64,000 nt of DNA, from NCBI GenBank assembly GCA_964568145.1, contig CAZMOZ010000022.1, forward strand, positions 9,539 through 73,538, in the 5' to 3' direction. The notes below the pieces were generated by a model. The model had not been told where the DNA came from, ran no database searches, and saw nothing but the letters and a program-made list of their open reading frames with translations. The stretch comes from DSVZ01 sp964568145 (GTDB lineage Bacteria > Verrucomicrobiota > Verrucomicrobiia > Limisphaerales > J093). Positions 40,993-49,440 of the stretch are shown here, in pieces (position 1 is the first letter of the stretch; every line of letters starts with the position of its first letter). The position numbers and the translations under genes were made by a program.

Positions 40993-41242
40993 GTTTGAAC
41001 TGTTGACGCACCGATTTCTGGGTCTTCAAGACCGCCTCGATCTCGGCCTCGGTCGGGCCGGCGGGCGCACCCGCGGTCGTGGACTGGAGCAGCGCCAGGT
41101 CGGCCTCGATCTCCCGTTTCATCCGCTCCCGCAACAGGTCGCGGAAGAACTCGCTGGCGTTGCCGAAGTCGCGGGCCACGGTGCGCCGGACGTACTCGGC
41201 CTGCTCCGGCGTCAACGAGATGTTCATCGTGCCCATTTTCAT
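40976..41242 (-). CDS. Antitoxin of the ParD/RHH type
   Basis: Protein of about 88 residues starting MKMGTMNISLTPEQ (ATGs at 41242, 41236 and 41227 are all possible). The segment TMNISLTPEQAEYVRRTV begins a ribbon-helix-helix DNA-binding fold. ASEFFRDLLRERMKREIE follows as the second helix, matching ParD-like antitoxins. The acidic/alanine-rich C-terminus would wrap the toxin. It should repress its own promoter, identified at 41249-41278. Precedes and overlaps the PIN toxin gene. Confidence 0.8.
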   Translation of the reverse strand: MKMGTMNISLTPEQAEYVRRTVARDFGNASEFFRDLLRERMKREIEADLALLQSTTAGAPAGPTEAEIEAVLKTQKSVRQQFKHARRV

Positions 41243-41248
41243 GGCCGC

Positions 41249-41278
41249 AACGTAGAGCCTAAAAGCAACTATTGTCAA
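41249..41278 (-). promoter_or_regulatory. Promoter of the PIN toxin-antitoxin operon
   Basis: On the minus strand TTGACA (41273-41278) and TACGTT (41249-41254) are 18 nt apart, a good sigma-70 match. Transcription would begin almost at the antitoxin start. It lies in a 39-nt gap shared with the divergent pseudopilin gene. Confidence 0.55.
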
Positions 41279-41281
41279 TCA

Positions 41282-42052
41282 TTGGCCGGCTCGTGCCCGC
41301 CGGCACGTGGTTTCACCCTCATCGAACTGCTCGTCGTGGTCGCGATCATCGCCATCCTCGCCGGCCTGCTGCTGCCGGCCTTGTCACGGGGCAAGGCCGC
41401 GGCGAAGGCCACCGAGTGCCGAAACAACCTCCACACGATGGCGCTCGCCATGCAGATGTACCTCGGCGATTTCAACGCCTACCCGCCGACGATCGGCTCG
41501 GGGATTCTGGGCTTTGGCGAGAAGTACGGCTGGCTCATGCAGGACGACTGGAAGATGCTGCTCGTGCCGTTCATCGGCGTGAAAGGGGACCGGTTCCCCG
41601 AGCGCGAGGACACCATGCGCGTGCTGCGCTGTCCGCAGAAGGTCGCCAACGAGGAAGGCAAGCGCGGTGAAGGGCAGTATGCCATGAACGCCTCGGGCAC
41701 CGCCCCTTTCCGCTCGAGCTTCGATCTCGGTATCGGCGGCTCCGGCGAAGGCTGGGTGCGCCGTCCGACCGTGGAATCGCAAGTCCGCACCCCGGCGAAC
41801 TTGATCGCGGTCGGCGACATCCTGCCGGGGCAGACGCTGGGCGAAATGTTCTCTACCTCGGGTCATTTTGATCCGTGCTCCACGAACCGCGCCTCCTGGC
41901 CCGGTGCGAGCCACGGCGGGGGTTCGGCGAACATGCTCTTCGCCGACGGCCACGTGGAATCGGGCCGCCAGACCAACTGGCTGTCCATCGCCAACCGGCA
42001 CCGGTGGAACAACGATGGTCAACCCCATCCCGAGACGTGGGCGCGGGAGTGA
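41282..42052 (+). CDS. Prepilin-like protein with N-terminal methylation motif and H-x10-DG tail
   Basis: Protein of about 256 residues. A type IV prepilin cleavage/methylation motif (ARGFTLIELLVVVAIIAILAGLLLPAL) is interrupted by nothing and opens the chain. No ATG precedes it in frame nearby, so TTG at 41282 is proposed. The C-terminal region has SHGGGSANMLFADGHVESG, the tail signature of DUF1559-like pseudopilins, but with ten rather than nine residues between His and Asp-Gly. Such proteins are very numerous in Planctomycetes and Verrucomicrobia and are thought to be exported by a type II/IV pilus-like system. The start may have been trimmed by insertion of the toxin-antitoxin module. Confidence 0.75.
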   Translation: MAGSCPPARGFTLIELLVVVAIIAILAGLLLPALSRGKAAAKATECRNNLHTMALAMQMYLGDFNAYPPTIGSGILGFGEKYGWLMQDDWKMLLVPFIGVKGDRFPEREDTMRVLRCPQKVANEEGKRGEGQYAMNASGTAPFRSSFDLGIGGSGEGWVRRPTVESQVRTPANLIAVGDILPGQTLGEMFSTSGHFDPCSTNRASWPGASHGGGSANMLFADGHVESGRQTNWLSIANRHRWNNDGQPHPETWARE

Positions 42053-42173
42053 CCTCTCCGCCGCGGTCGGATCCGGAAAGCCTCGCCGGGTGGCCAGCCT
42101 TCCGGCGGCGGGTTAATTCCCATCACGGAAATCTTGAGGCAAATCAATTCTCCGTCCGTCCGGCTGGCTCACG

Positions 42174-43166
42174 ATGCCAGCCGTTCCGGCCATGCAATCG
42201 TTTGGTCGCCAGATTGATTACTTGCGCATCTCGGTCACCGACCGGTGCAACGAGCGCTGCCTGTACTGCCGGCCGCGCCAGTATGAGGGCTGGAACCGCG
42301 ACACGGACGCGCTGAGCGACGCCGAGTTGCTCCGCATCGTGCGCGTGGCGGCGGAGCTGGGCTTCCGCAAGTTCCGTCTGACCGGCGGCGAGCCGCTGCT
42401 GCGGCCGGGCTTGGTCGAGGTCGTTCGTGAGATGACCCGCGTGCCGGGCGTCGAATGCGTCGGCATTTCGACCAACGGCCTCAAGCTCCCGGCACTGGTC
42501 GGGCCGCTGCGCGAGGCCGGCGCGCGCACGGTGAACGTCAGCCTCGACGCGCTCACGCCGGCCGTGTACCAGCGCATCACCGGCGGACCGGTCGAGCCGG
42601 TGCTCGCCGGCATCCGCGCCGCGCTGGACGCGGGTTTCGAGCGGGTGAAGCTCAACACCGTCCTCCTGCGCGGCGTGAACGCGGACGAAATCTGGCCGCT
42701 GATCCGGTTCAGCTCCGAGCACGGCGTGCCGTTGCGCCTGATCGAGCTGATGCCGCTGACCTCGCGCGACGTGCTCACGCCCGCGAACTTCCTCTCCATC
42801 GGCGAGGTGATCCGCTGGCTGCGTCAGCGCGAGGAGCTGGTTCCGCTGCCGGACGCGCGGCTGGGGCACGGGCCGGCGAAGTACTACCGGCTGGCGAAAT
42901 CCGGCGCGGTGGTCGGCTTCATCGGCGCGATGACCAACCAGCATTTCTGCGACACGTGCAACAAAATGCGGCTCACCGCGGACGGCCGGCTGCGGCCGTG
43001 CCTGGGCCATCACGATGAGGTGAGCCTGCGCGAGGCGCTCGCCGACACACGCAGAGACGAGCCGTTGCGGCGGGTGTTCGAGCGGGCGATCGCGAACAAG
43101 CCGTGGGAGCATGCCTTCCACGACCACTTCAAGCCCTGCCGGCCCATGACCGCCATCGGCGGGTAA
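42174..43166 (+). CDS. moaA: GTP 3',8-cyclase, first step of molybdenum cofactor synthesis
   Basis: Radical SAM enzyme of 330 residues that converts GTP to 3',8-cyclo-GTP. The N-terminal cluster motif CNERCLYC (C-x3-C-x2-C, near residue 25) binds SAM. The C-terminal second cluster is FCDTCNKMRLTADGRLRPCLG, and the chain ends in GG, as in functional MoaA. TGGEPLLRPG and STNGLKL are further landmarks. An internal ATG at 42192 is an alternative start. Its presence about 15 kb from the molybdoenzyme operon supplies the cofactor pathway, although moaBCDE are not in the window. Confidence 0.92.
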   Translation: MPAVPAMQSFGRQIDYLRISVTDRCNERCLYCRPRQYEGWNRDTDALSDAELLRIVRVAAELGFRKFRLTGGEPLLRPGLVEVVREMTRVPGVECVGISTNGLKLPALVGPLREAGARTVNVSLDALTPAVYQRITGGPVEPVLAGIRAALDAGFERVKLNTVLLRGVNADEIWPLIRFSSEHGVPLRLIELMPLTSRDVLTPANFLSIGEVIRWLRQREELVPLPDARLGHGPAKYYRLAKSGAVVGFIGAMTNQHFCDTCNKMRLTADGRLRPCLGHHDEVSLREALADTRRDEPLRRVFERAIANKPWEHAFHDHFKPCRPMTAIGG

Positions 43167-43274
43167 ACCAGCCATTGCCCGGCCAGGGAGGACTTCGGCC
43201 ATCCCGCCACCCAAACGGAGCAGTTCACCCCAAACGCGTGGAAGCCAGCGCCGATTAGTTGTTTGATTGGCCCC

Positions 43275-45491
43275 ATGAACCTCCCTGAACAACCGGATGC
43301 CCGCGCCCTTGTTCCGCCGTCGTCTCCGCCACCCCCGCCCCCCGGAGCGCCACGCCGGCTTGCGGGCTGGACCGGCTGGCTGGTGCGCCTGACGCTGGCG
43401 GCCCTGCTGTTTGAAACGCTCACCGGCCTGCTGATCACGCTGGCGCCGTTTCACGCGGCGATTCAATGGAGCGTGCTGCTCCACAGCGCCGTCGGAGCAG
43501 TCGTGCTGCTGCCGATTGCCTGGTACTGCGCGCGACACGTGGCCGACTATCGCACCTACGCCGCCTCGCACATCACCGTGCTGGGCTGGGTGGCGCTGCT
43601 TGGCCTCGCGGTGGTGTCCGTCTCCGGCGTGGTCCTGACGGTGCAGGCGGTGGTCGGGGTCAAGACCACCGCGTTCTGGCGTCAGGTTCACCTGGTTTCC
43701 ACGCTGGTCATGCTGGCCGGCCTGGCGCCGCACTTGGTTGCTTCGGCTCTCCGCCAGCGAAAAACGCCGCCCGTTCCGGGCATGGCACGGTGCGCCATCG
43801 AAGCCGCGGGCCTCGCGGTGCTGGGCTGCGCGCTGTGTTACGCGCTGGCGGTGGCCTATTCGGGAACCAAGTACGTGAACGCCTTTCCCGAGGATTACAG
43901 CTTCCTTTACGGCACGAAGCGCCCGTTCGCGCCGAGCCTGGCGAAGACCGACACCGGCGGCGCGTTTGATGCGCGGTCGCTCGCCGGGTCGCGCTCGTGC
44001 GGCACCGCCGGCTGCCACGACCAGATCGTCGAGGAATGGCTGCCCAGCGCCCATCGTTACGCGGCGATGGACAAGATTTTCCTCGGCATCCAGGACGTGA
44101 TGGCGAAGCAGAACGGGCCGGAATCCACCCGCTATTGCGGCGGCTGCCACGACCCCATCTCGCTCTTCAGCGGCACGAAGAACATCTTCGTCGAGAACCT
44201 CACCGGCCTGCACGGCTACCAGGAAGGCGTGTCCTGCCTGGCCTGCCACGCCATCCGCGAAACCGACATCAAGGGCAACGCGAACTACACGATCACCCAG
44301 CCGCACGAGTACCTCTGGCAATGGGCGACCAACGGCTTGGCGCGCTTCGCCCGCGACTTCCTGATCCGCACCTACCCGGCCGAGCACAACAAGCTGGCGA
44401 AGCGTTCGTTCAAGAAGCCCGAGTACTGCGCGGCCTGTCACAAGCAGTTCATTGATGCCGAGGTCAACCGCGTCGGCTGGGTGCAGCTCCAAAACCAGTA
44501 CGACAACTGGGCCGCCAGCCACTGGAACAAGAAGGGCGACGCGCACAAAACGGTCGAGTGCCGCGAATGCCACATGCCGCTGGTCGAGTCGCGCGACCCG
44601 TCCGCGGGCGACGCGCTGGACTACAACCGCACCCCGCGCGACGGCAGGCACCGCAGCCACCGCTTCATCGCCGCCAACACCATCATCCCGTACGCCCAGC
44701 GCGATCAGCTCGAAGGCTGGCAGACGCAACTCGAACTCACCGAGCAATGGCTGCGCGGCGAATTGCCCATCCCGGAGATCGCGGACAAGTGGGCGCACGG
44801 ACCCATCGTGAAGCTCGCCGCCACCGCGCCGGCCAGCGTCGCGCCCGGCGAGAACATCCCGCTGCGCGTCGTCATGGCCTCGAACAAGGTCGGCCACGAC
44901 TTCCCCACCGGCCCGCTCGACATCATCCAGAGCTGGCTCGACATCACCGTGACCGACCACGCCGGTCAGGTCGTGTGGACTTCGGGCAAGCGCGACGAGA
45001 AGAACTTCCTTCAGCCCGGCACGTTTCTGTTCAAGGCCGAGCCGGTGGACCAGCACGGCAATCTGATTGACCGGCACAACCTCTGGGAAATGGTCGGCGT
45101 GCGCTTCCGCCGTGCGCTGTTTCCCGGCTACTCGGACACCGTGAACTTCAGCATCCCGTGCAGCGGCGCCGGCATGGGCGACACAAACGCCGTTGCCCGG
45201 GCGCCGCTCCCCGATCAACTCGACATCCCGGCTCCGGCCGTTCCCGCGCCCGCCGTCGCCGGCGAATACCGCATCGCGGTCTCGCTCCAGTACCGCAAGG
45301 TGGACCAGTTCCTCCTCAACTACCTGCTGGGCGAAACCAACACGCTCACCGCGCCCGTCACGGAGATCGCGCGGACCGAACTCAAGGTGAAGATCGAATC
45401 CCGCAGCGCGCCTGGCGCGCCAACGAGTGCCGCCGCGGCAGGCCAGGAATCCGCGGCTGTCGTCGCCCGGTCGCGGGACTCCGCCCCATGA
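43275..45491 (+). CDS. Membrane cytochrome b / penta-haem cytochrome c protein
   Basis: Protein of 738 residues. After a proline-rich cytoplasmic tail, about four to five transmembrane helices (roughly 36-195) contain histidines suited to haem b (H70, H99, H139, H153 region). A periplasmic domain follows, with one C-x4-CH (CGTAGCH near 242) and four CxxCH motifs (CGGCH, CLACH, CAACH, CRECH) near 288, 321, 385 and 429. A beta-rich C-terminal part contains GHDFPTG. The layout suggests electron exchange between the quinone pool and periplasmic cytochromes, a suitable partner for the molybdoenzyme, which lacks its own membrane anchor. Family not firmly named. Stop overlaps the next start in ATGA. 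Confidence 0.72.
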   Translation: MNLPEQPDARALVPPSSPPPPPPGAPRRLAGWTGWLVRLTLAALLFETLTGLLITLAPFHAAIQWSVLLHSAVGAVVLLPIAWYCARHVADYRTYAASHITVLGWVALLGLAVVSVSGVVLTVQAVVGVKTTAFWRQVHLVSTLVMLAGLAPHLVASALRQRKTPPVPGMARCAIEAAGLAVLGCALCYALAVAYSGTKYVNAFPEDYSFLYGTKRPFAPSLAKTDTGGAFDARSLAGSRSCGTAGCHDQIVEEWLPSAHRYAAMDKIFLGIQDVMAKQNGPESTRYCGGCHDPISLFSGTKNIFVENLTGLHGYQEGVSCLACHAIRETDIKGNANYTITQPHEYLWQWATNGLARFARDFLIRTYPAEHNKLAKRSFKKPEYCAACHKQFIDAEVNRVGWVQLQNQYDNWAASHWNKKGDAHKTVECRECHMPLVESRDPSAGDALDYNRTPRDGRHRSHRFIAANTIIPYAQRDQLEGWQTQLELTEQWLRGELPIPEIADKWAHGPIVKLAATAPASVAPGENIPLRVVMASNKVGHDFPTGPLDIIQSWLDITVTDHAGQVVWTSGKRDEKNFLQPGTFLFKAEPVDQHGNLIDRHNLWEMVGVRFRRALFPGYSDTVNFSIPCSGAGMGDTNAVARAPLPDQLDIPAPAVPAPAVAGEYRIAVSLQYRKVDQFLLNYLLGETNTLTAPVTEIARTELKVKIESRSAPGAPTSAAAAGQESAAVVARSRDSAP

Positions 45492-48253
45492 CCCCGTCTC
45501 CGCTTTCTCCCCGCCGCCGCCGCCTGCGCTGGACCCTCGCCCTGCTCGGCGCGCTCTTCGCCGCCGGCGCCGTCGTGGGGGTCCTCCTCCACCAGCGCTC
45601 GCGGCCCGCTGCGTATCGTCCGGACGAACGGCCTGACGACATCACGAGCGAGCTGGCGCGCGGCCTGCCTGCCGAGGCGCCGCGCCCGAAGCTCACCGAC
45701 GTGACCCGCGAGGCCGGCCTGGCGGACTTCAGCAACTTCGCCGGCCACCGCACGTCGCAACTCCCCGAAGACATGGGCCCGGGCCTCGCGTGGGGCGACT
45801 TCGACAACGACGGCGACGACGACCTCTTCCTGGTCTCGGCCGGCGGCGCGCTCACGCTGCCCGACGAGCAACTGTTGCCCTGCGCTTTGTTCGAGAACCT
45901 TGGCAACGGCACCTTCCGCCGCGTGGCGCCCTTCCCCGATCTGCGCCTCCGCGGCATGGGTGCGGCCTGGGGCGATTACGACGGCGACGGCTTTCTCGAT
46001 CTGGCCGTGGCCGGCTACAACACCCTGCTCCTGCTCCACAACCAGGGCGGCACCGGGCGGTTCACCCGCGACCCGCGCCTGCCGGACCTGCCGGGCTACT
46101 GGTCCGGCGTGGCCTGGGGCGATTTCGACCACGACCGTCGGCTCGACCTCTACGTCTGCCAATACGTCCGCTATGCGGCCAACGACGCCGATCGCGACAA
46201 AATCTCCGACCAGCTTGGCACCGCCGTGCCCTACACGCTCAACCCGGCCTCCTACCCACCCGGCCTCAACGCCCTCTTCCATCAGCAGCCCGACGGCGCC
46301 TTCCACGACGTGGCCGCCGACCTGGGCGTGCAAAACCGCGAAGGCCGCAGCCTGGGCGCGCTCTGGCACGACTTGGATCAGGACGGCTGGCTGGACCTCT
46401 ACGTGGCCAACGACGTTTCCGACAACGTCTTTTACCGCAACACCGGCGGCCGCTTCGAGGACATCAGCCACCCGGCCTGGGTGGCCGACTACCGCAGCGC
46501 GATGGGCCTGGCGGCGGGCGATTTCGACCGCGACGGCGACGACGACCTGCACGTCACGCATTGGGTCGCCCAGGAGAACGCGTTCTACGAAAGCCTCTGG
46601 GCCGACCTCAATCTGCGCAAGGCGTCCACCCACCGCTCCGGCGTCATGCCGGCGCCGGCCACCGCCAATGCCGCGACCACGACCGTGACGAACAAGCCGC
46701 CCGCGGTACGTTTCATGGATGTCGCCGACCAGCGCGGGCTGGGACAGATCGCGCTGCCGTTCGTCGGCTGGGGGACGGAGTTCGTGGACCTGGACCACGA
46801 CGGCTGGCTCGATCTGGTGGTGGCGAACGGCAGCACCATCGAAGCGGACGGCCCGCCGCCCAAGAAGCTGCAACCGCAGGAGGCGTTTGTCTTCTGGAAC
46901 GAGCGCGGGCGGTACTTCCACAACCTCGCCCCGCTGCATCCCGGGCTGGGCCACAAACACGTCAGCCGCGGGTTGGCATGCGCCGACTTTGACCACGACG
47001 GCGACATGGATTTCGCCATCGCCGACCTCGGCGAAGGCGTACGGCTGTACCGGAATGATTGCGTCGCTGGCCACTGGCTCAAACTGCGGCTCCGCTCGAA
47101 AAACGCCGCCGGCCAGCCGAACGGTTTCGGCGACGGCTCGACCGTTGTTGCTTGGCTGGGCGAAACGCCGCTCCGCCGCTCCGTGACCGGCGTCAGCTAC
47201 CTCTCCCAGTCCAGCCACACGCTCCACTGGGGTTTGGGCGACGCGCCGCGCGTGGACCGTCTCGAGATTCGCTGGCACGCCGGCGGCACGAACATCATCG
47301 CCGGCGTGGAAGCCAACGCCTTCTACGAAATCGCCGAAGGCGAAACCGCCTTGCGCCGCGTCGCCACAACCAGCACGACGAATCTGGCGTTAGGCTCCAC
47401 GAGCGCTGGGGAACACACGCGCCCTCGCGTGTCCCGACCGGCGCCCTCGCCGGTCGGAAGCAGTGACTCGACGCCACTCAACGCAACGCAGGCGGCGGGC
47501 GCGGCGCCCGCCGCGGCACCCGGGGCAGGTGCGCTCCCCAGATCCACAGACGACAAACAGCGCCTGCTCCAGTTCTGGCAGACGCAGCGCGCGGCGATGA
47601 ACGCAATGAAGGTCGAGCGCGACAATCCGAAGGCGATCGCCCTCTTCCGCGAAGCGATCGCGCTCAACCCGCAGCACGAGGACTCGCGCTACTACCTCGG
47701 CCAATGCCTCGCCGGCCAAGGGGATGTGGAGGGTGCCCTGGCCGCCCTGGAAGCCCTGCAACAACTCAACCCTCACAGCCACCGCGCTTGGCAGCAATGG
47801 GGCGTCATCCGCGCGGTGTTCGCCCGCAGCGACGCCGACCTGGCCGCCGCCGAGCGCGCCCTGCAACAGGCACACGCCATCAACCCCGAAGAAACCGGCG
47901 CGCTGCTCGTGCTGGGCGAGGTCGCCCTGCTGCGCGGCGACCTGCGCTTGGCCGAGGAACGCCTCGCCGCCGCCACCCGCACCAATTCCAAGGCCGTCGG
48001 CGGCTTCTTCCTCCTCGGCTACCTGGCCTGGAAACGCGGCGCCGCCGCCGCCGCCCGCCACTTCCTGGAGCAAGCCTACGCCGCGCTTGGACCAGACTGG
48101 CAACCCAAGGGCGCCACCAGCGAGGGCGACGTGAAGCGAAAGCAGCACGTCGAAACCTCGCCGCTCAACCCCTTCTGGTCCGCCTGGGATGGCCGTCCGG
48201 ACCCGGCCACGGCCTTCGCCGCCCTCGAAGCCCGCTTGCAGCGCCCCCAGTGA
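45488..48253 (+). CDS. FG-GAP/ASPIC-UnbV protein with C-terminal TPR domain
   Basis: Protein of 921 residues with an N-terminal signal anchor (WTLALLGALFAAGAVVGVLL). Residues 55-480 hold FG-GAP/VCBS calcium repeats such as GDFDNDGDDDLFLV, GDYDGDGFLDLAV and FDHDGDMDFAIAD. An ASPIC/UnbV domain follows (SKNAAGQPNGFGDGSTVVAW, GLGDAPRVDRLEIRW). A linker encoded by a hairpin-cassette repeat (47406-47541) precedes TPR units (about 700-870). It is translationally coupled to the cytochrome gene, so probably part of the same periplasmic complex, perhaps as a scaffold. Proteins combining CRTAC1-like propellers with TPRs are common in this phylum; none is biochemically defined here. Confidence 0.82.
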   Translation: MTPSPLSPRRRRLRWTLALLGALFAAGAVVGVLLHQRSRPAAYRPDERPDDITSELARGLPAEAPRPKLTDVTREAGLADFSNFAGHRTSQLPEDMGPGLAWGDFDNDGDDDLFLVSAGGALTLPDEQLLPCALFENLGNGTFRRVAPFPDLRLRGMGAAWGDYDGDGFLDLAVAGYNTLLLLHNQGGTGRFTRDPRLPDLPGYWSGVAWGDFDHDRRLDLYVCQYVRYAANDADRDKISDQLGTAVPYTLNPASYPPGLNALFHQQPDGAFHDVAADLGVQNREGRSLGALWHDLDQDGWLDLYVANDVSDNVFYRNTGGRFEDISHPAWVADYRSAMGLAAGDFDRDGDDDLHVTHWVAQENAFYESLWADLNLRKASTHRSGVMPAPATANAATTTVTNKPPAVRFMDVADQRGLGQIALPFVGWGTEFVDLDHDGWLDLVVANGSTIEADGPPPKKLQPQEAFVFWNERGRYFHNLAPLHPGLGHKHVSRGLACADFDHDGDMDFAIADLGEGVRLYRNDCVAGHWLKLRLRSKNAAGQPNGFGDGSTVVAWLGETPLRRSVTGVSYLSQSSHTLHWGLGDAPRVDRLEIRWHAGGTNIIAGVEANAFYEIAEGETALRRVATTSTTNLALGSTSAGEHTRPRVSRPAPSPVGSSDSTPLNATQAAGAAPAAAPGAGALPRSTDDKQRLLQFWQTQRAAMNAMKVERDNPKAIALFREAIALNPQHEDSRYYLGQCLAGQGDVEGALAALEALQQLNPHSHRAWQQWGVIRAVFARSDADLAAAERALQQAHAINPEETGALLVLGEVALLRGDLRLAEERLAAATRTNSKAVGGFFLLGYLAWKRGAAAAARHFLEQAYAALGPDWQPKGATSEGDVKRKQHVETSPLNPFWSAWDGRPDPATAFAALEARLQRPQ
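47406..47541. repeat. Hairpin-cassette repeat with 4-nt CCCT loops, copy 2, in-frame
   Basis: Bounded by inverted ends (CTGGGGAACACAC and GTGCGCTCCCCAG). It contains ACACGCG-CCCT-CGCGTGT, a 10-bp stem CCGACCGGCG-CCCT-CGCCGGTCGG (47434-47457) and GCGGGCG-CGG-CGCCCGC. Translated as the linker of the FG-GAP/TPR protein. Confidence 0.7.
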
Positions 48254-48806
48254 TTGGGTTGCGTTCAGCCGGGAGCGCAAAGAACGACGAGAGCGAGCCC
48301 GGACACTGGGCAATCCGCGACAGCGTTCCGCCACAAACCGTCGTCAGTCCGCGTGCGCTTCGAGGGTTGCCCCGCAACGTTTCACGGCTTGCGTTGCCGC
48401 TGGGTGGCGCATACCGGCCAACGGGCGCACTGCTCCCCAACGGATCCGCGGCCCGGCGCGGGCCAGAGCCCGTTGGCGTGGCTGCCGGAGGCCCGACGTC
48501 CACCTGACCAGCCGGGTTGGGCGGTCAACGGGGTTCGGCGGCGACTTCGGCCAATGGCAATCGAATCGAGTCTCAACCGTTGACGATTCGGGCCGCCATT
48601 CCCGACTCGAAAGACCTTGCCCACGCACGGTGGAGGAGCGCCGGCGTGACCGACACGACCTGCCCGGAAACCCTGGAATGGGGGCGAGGCAGGTGCGGCT
48701 GGCCTGGCGCCTCGGAGGGCGTATAATAGGCAACATGAAACCGCCTGAACCGTCCCGGTGGTTGGTCCTGGTTGCCCCCCCCACGGCGTGACGTTGCCCG
48801 GGTCGT
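48254..48806. other. Intergenic region ahead of the fourth kinase-linked sigma gene
   Basis: 553 nt without a convincing gene. The only clear signal is a perfect TATAAT at 48722-48727; the hexamer 17 nt upstream (CTGGCC) is poor. Short open frames on both strands lack family resemblance. It probably holds the promoter of the sigma/kinase unit. Confidence 0.45.
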
Positions 48807-49382
48807 ATGAGCCAGTTCACCCAGATCCTCGAGGCCGTACAGCAGGGGGATCGGCAGGCGGCCAGCGAGCTGTTGCCGTTGGTGTACGGCGAGCTGCGTC
48901 GCCTGGCGGCTTGCCAGATGGCGCGCGAGAAGCCGGGGCACACCCTGCAGGCCACTGCCCTGGTCCATGAAGCCTGGCTGCGCCTCGTCGGTCCGGGCGA
49001 CCCTCCGCACTGGGGCGGACGCACCCATTTCCTGGCTGCCGCGGCCGAGGCGATGCGCCGAATCCTGGTCGAGTCGGCGCGGCGGAAGCAGCGGTTGAAA
49101 CACGGCGGGCATCTGGAGCGGGTGAACCTCGAGGAGGTGGATCTGCCGTTGCCGATGCCCACCGATGAACTGCTCGCGCTGGACGAGGCCCTGGAGCGGC
49201 TCGCCGCCCTTGACGCCCGCGCGGCGCAGATGGTGAAGCTCTGCTTTTTCGTGGGGCTGACCCAGGAACAGGCCGCCAAAGAGTTGGGGATCTCGCTGGC
49301 CACCGCCGAGCGGGTGTGGTCGTTCGCGCGGGTCTGGCTCTTCCAGGAGATCCGGTCGCACCCTGGGGCAAAACCGGCCTGA
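48807..49382 (+). CDS. ECF-type sigma factor of the TIGR02999 (Sig-70_X6) group
   Basis: Sigma factor of 191 residues. The opening FTQILEAVQQGDRQAASELLPLVYGELRRLA and the HTLQATALVHEAWLRLV segment are typical of this planctomycete/verrucomicrobial group, as is HFLAAAAEAMRRILVESARRK. Region 4 contains LTQEQAAKELGISLATAERVWSFARVWL. Its stop codon TGA is the first triplet of the bipartite element at 49380 that precedes the kinase gene. Four more copies of the element lie within 8.5 kb downstream, so this factor is the obvious candidate to recognise it. Confidence 0.9.
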   Translation: MSQFTQILEAVQQGDRQAASELLPLVYGELRRLAACQMAREKPGHTLQATALVHEAWLRLVGPGDPPHWGGRTHFLAAAAEAMRRILVESARRKQRLKHGGHLERVNLEEVDLPLPMPTDELLALDEALERLAALDARAAQMVKLCFFVGLTQEQAAKELGISLATAERVWSFARVWLFQEIRSHPGAKPA

Positions 49383-49430
49383 GGGGATTCCCCCGCAAAC
49401 GTCGCAGGAAGCAACGAGGGGGCGCCCCTC
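49380..49430 (+). promoter_or_regulatory. Bipartite promoter-like element, copy 1 (kinase gene)
   Basis: TGAGGGGAT at 49380-49388 and CGTCGCA at 49400-49406; TGA and GTCGCA are exactly 21 nt apart, as in all five copies. A GAGGGG-GCG-CCCCTC hairpin (49416-49430) begins 9 nt later, and the kinase ATG is at 49441. Spacing suits an ECF -35/-10 pair with a 5' hairpin leader. Confidence 0.65.
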
Positions 49431-49440
49431 CAAGCATCTG

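Noticed and set aside
42144..45218. Long minus-strand open frame spanning moaA and the cytochrome gene
   Set aside because: It crosses two well-supported genes in antisense and lacks recognisable domains.
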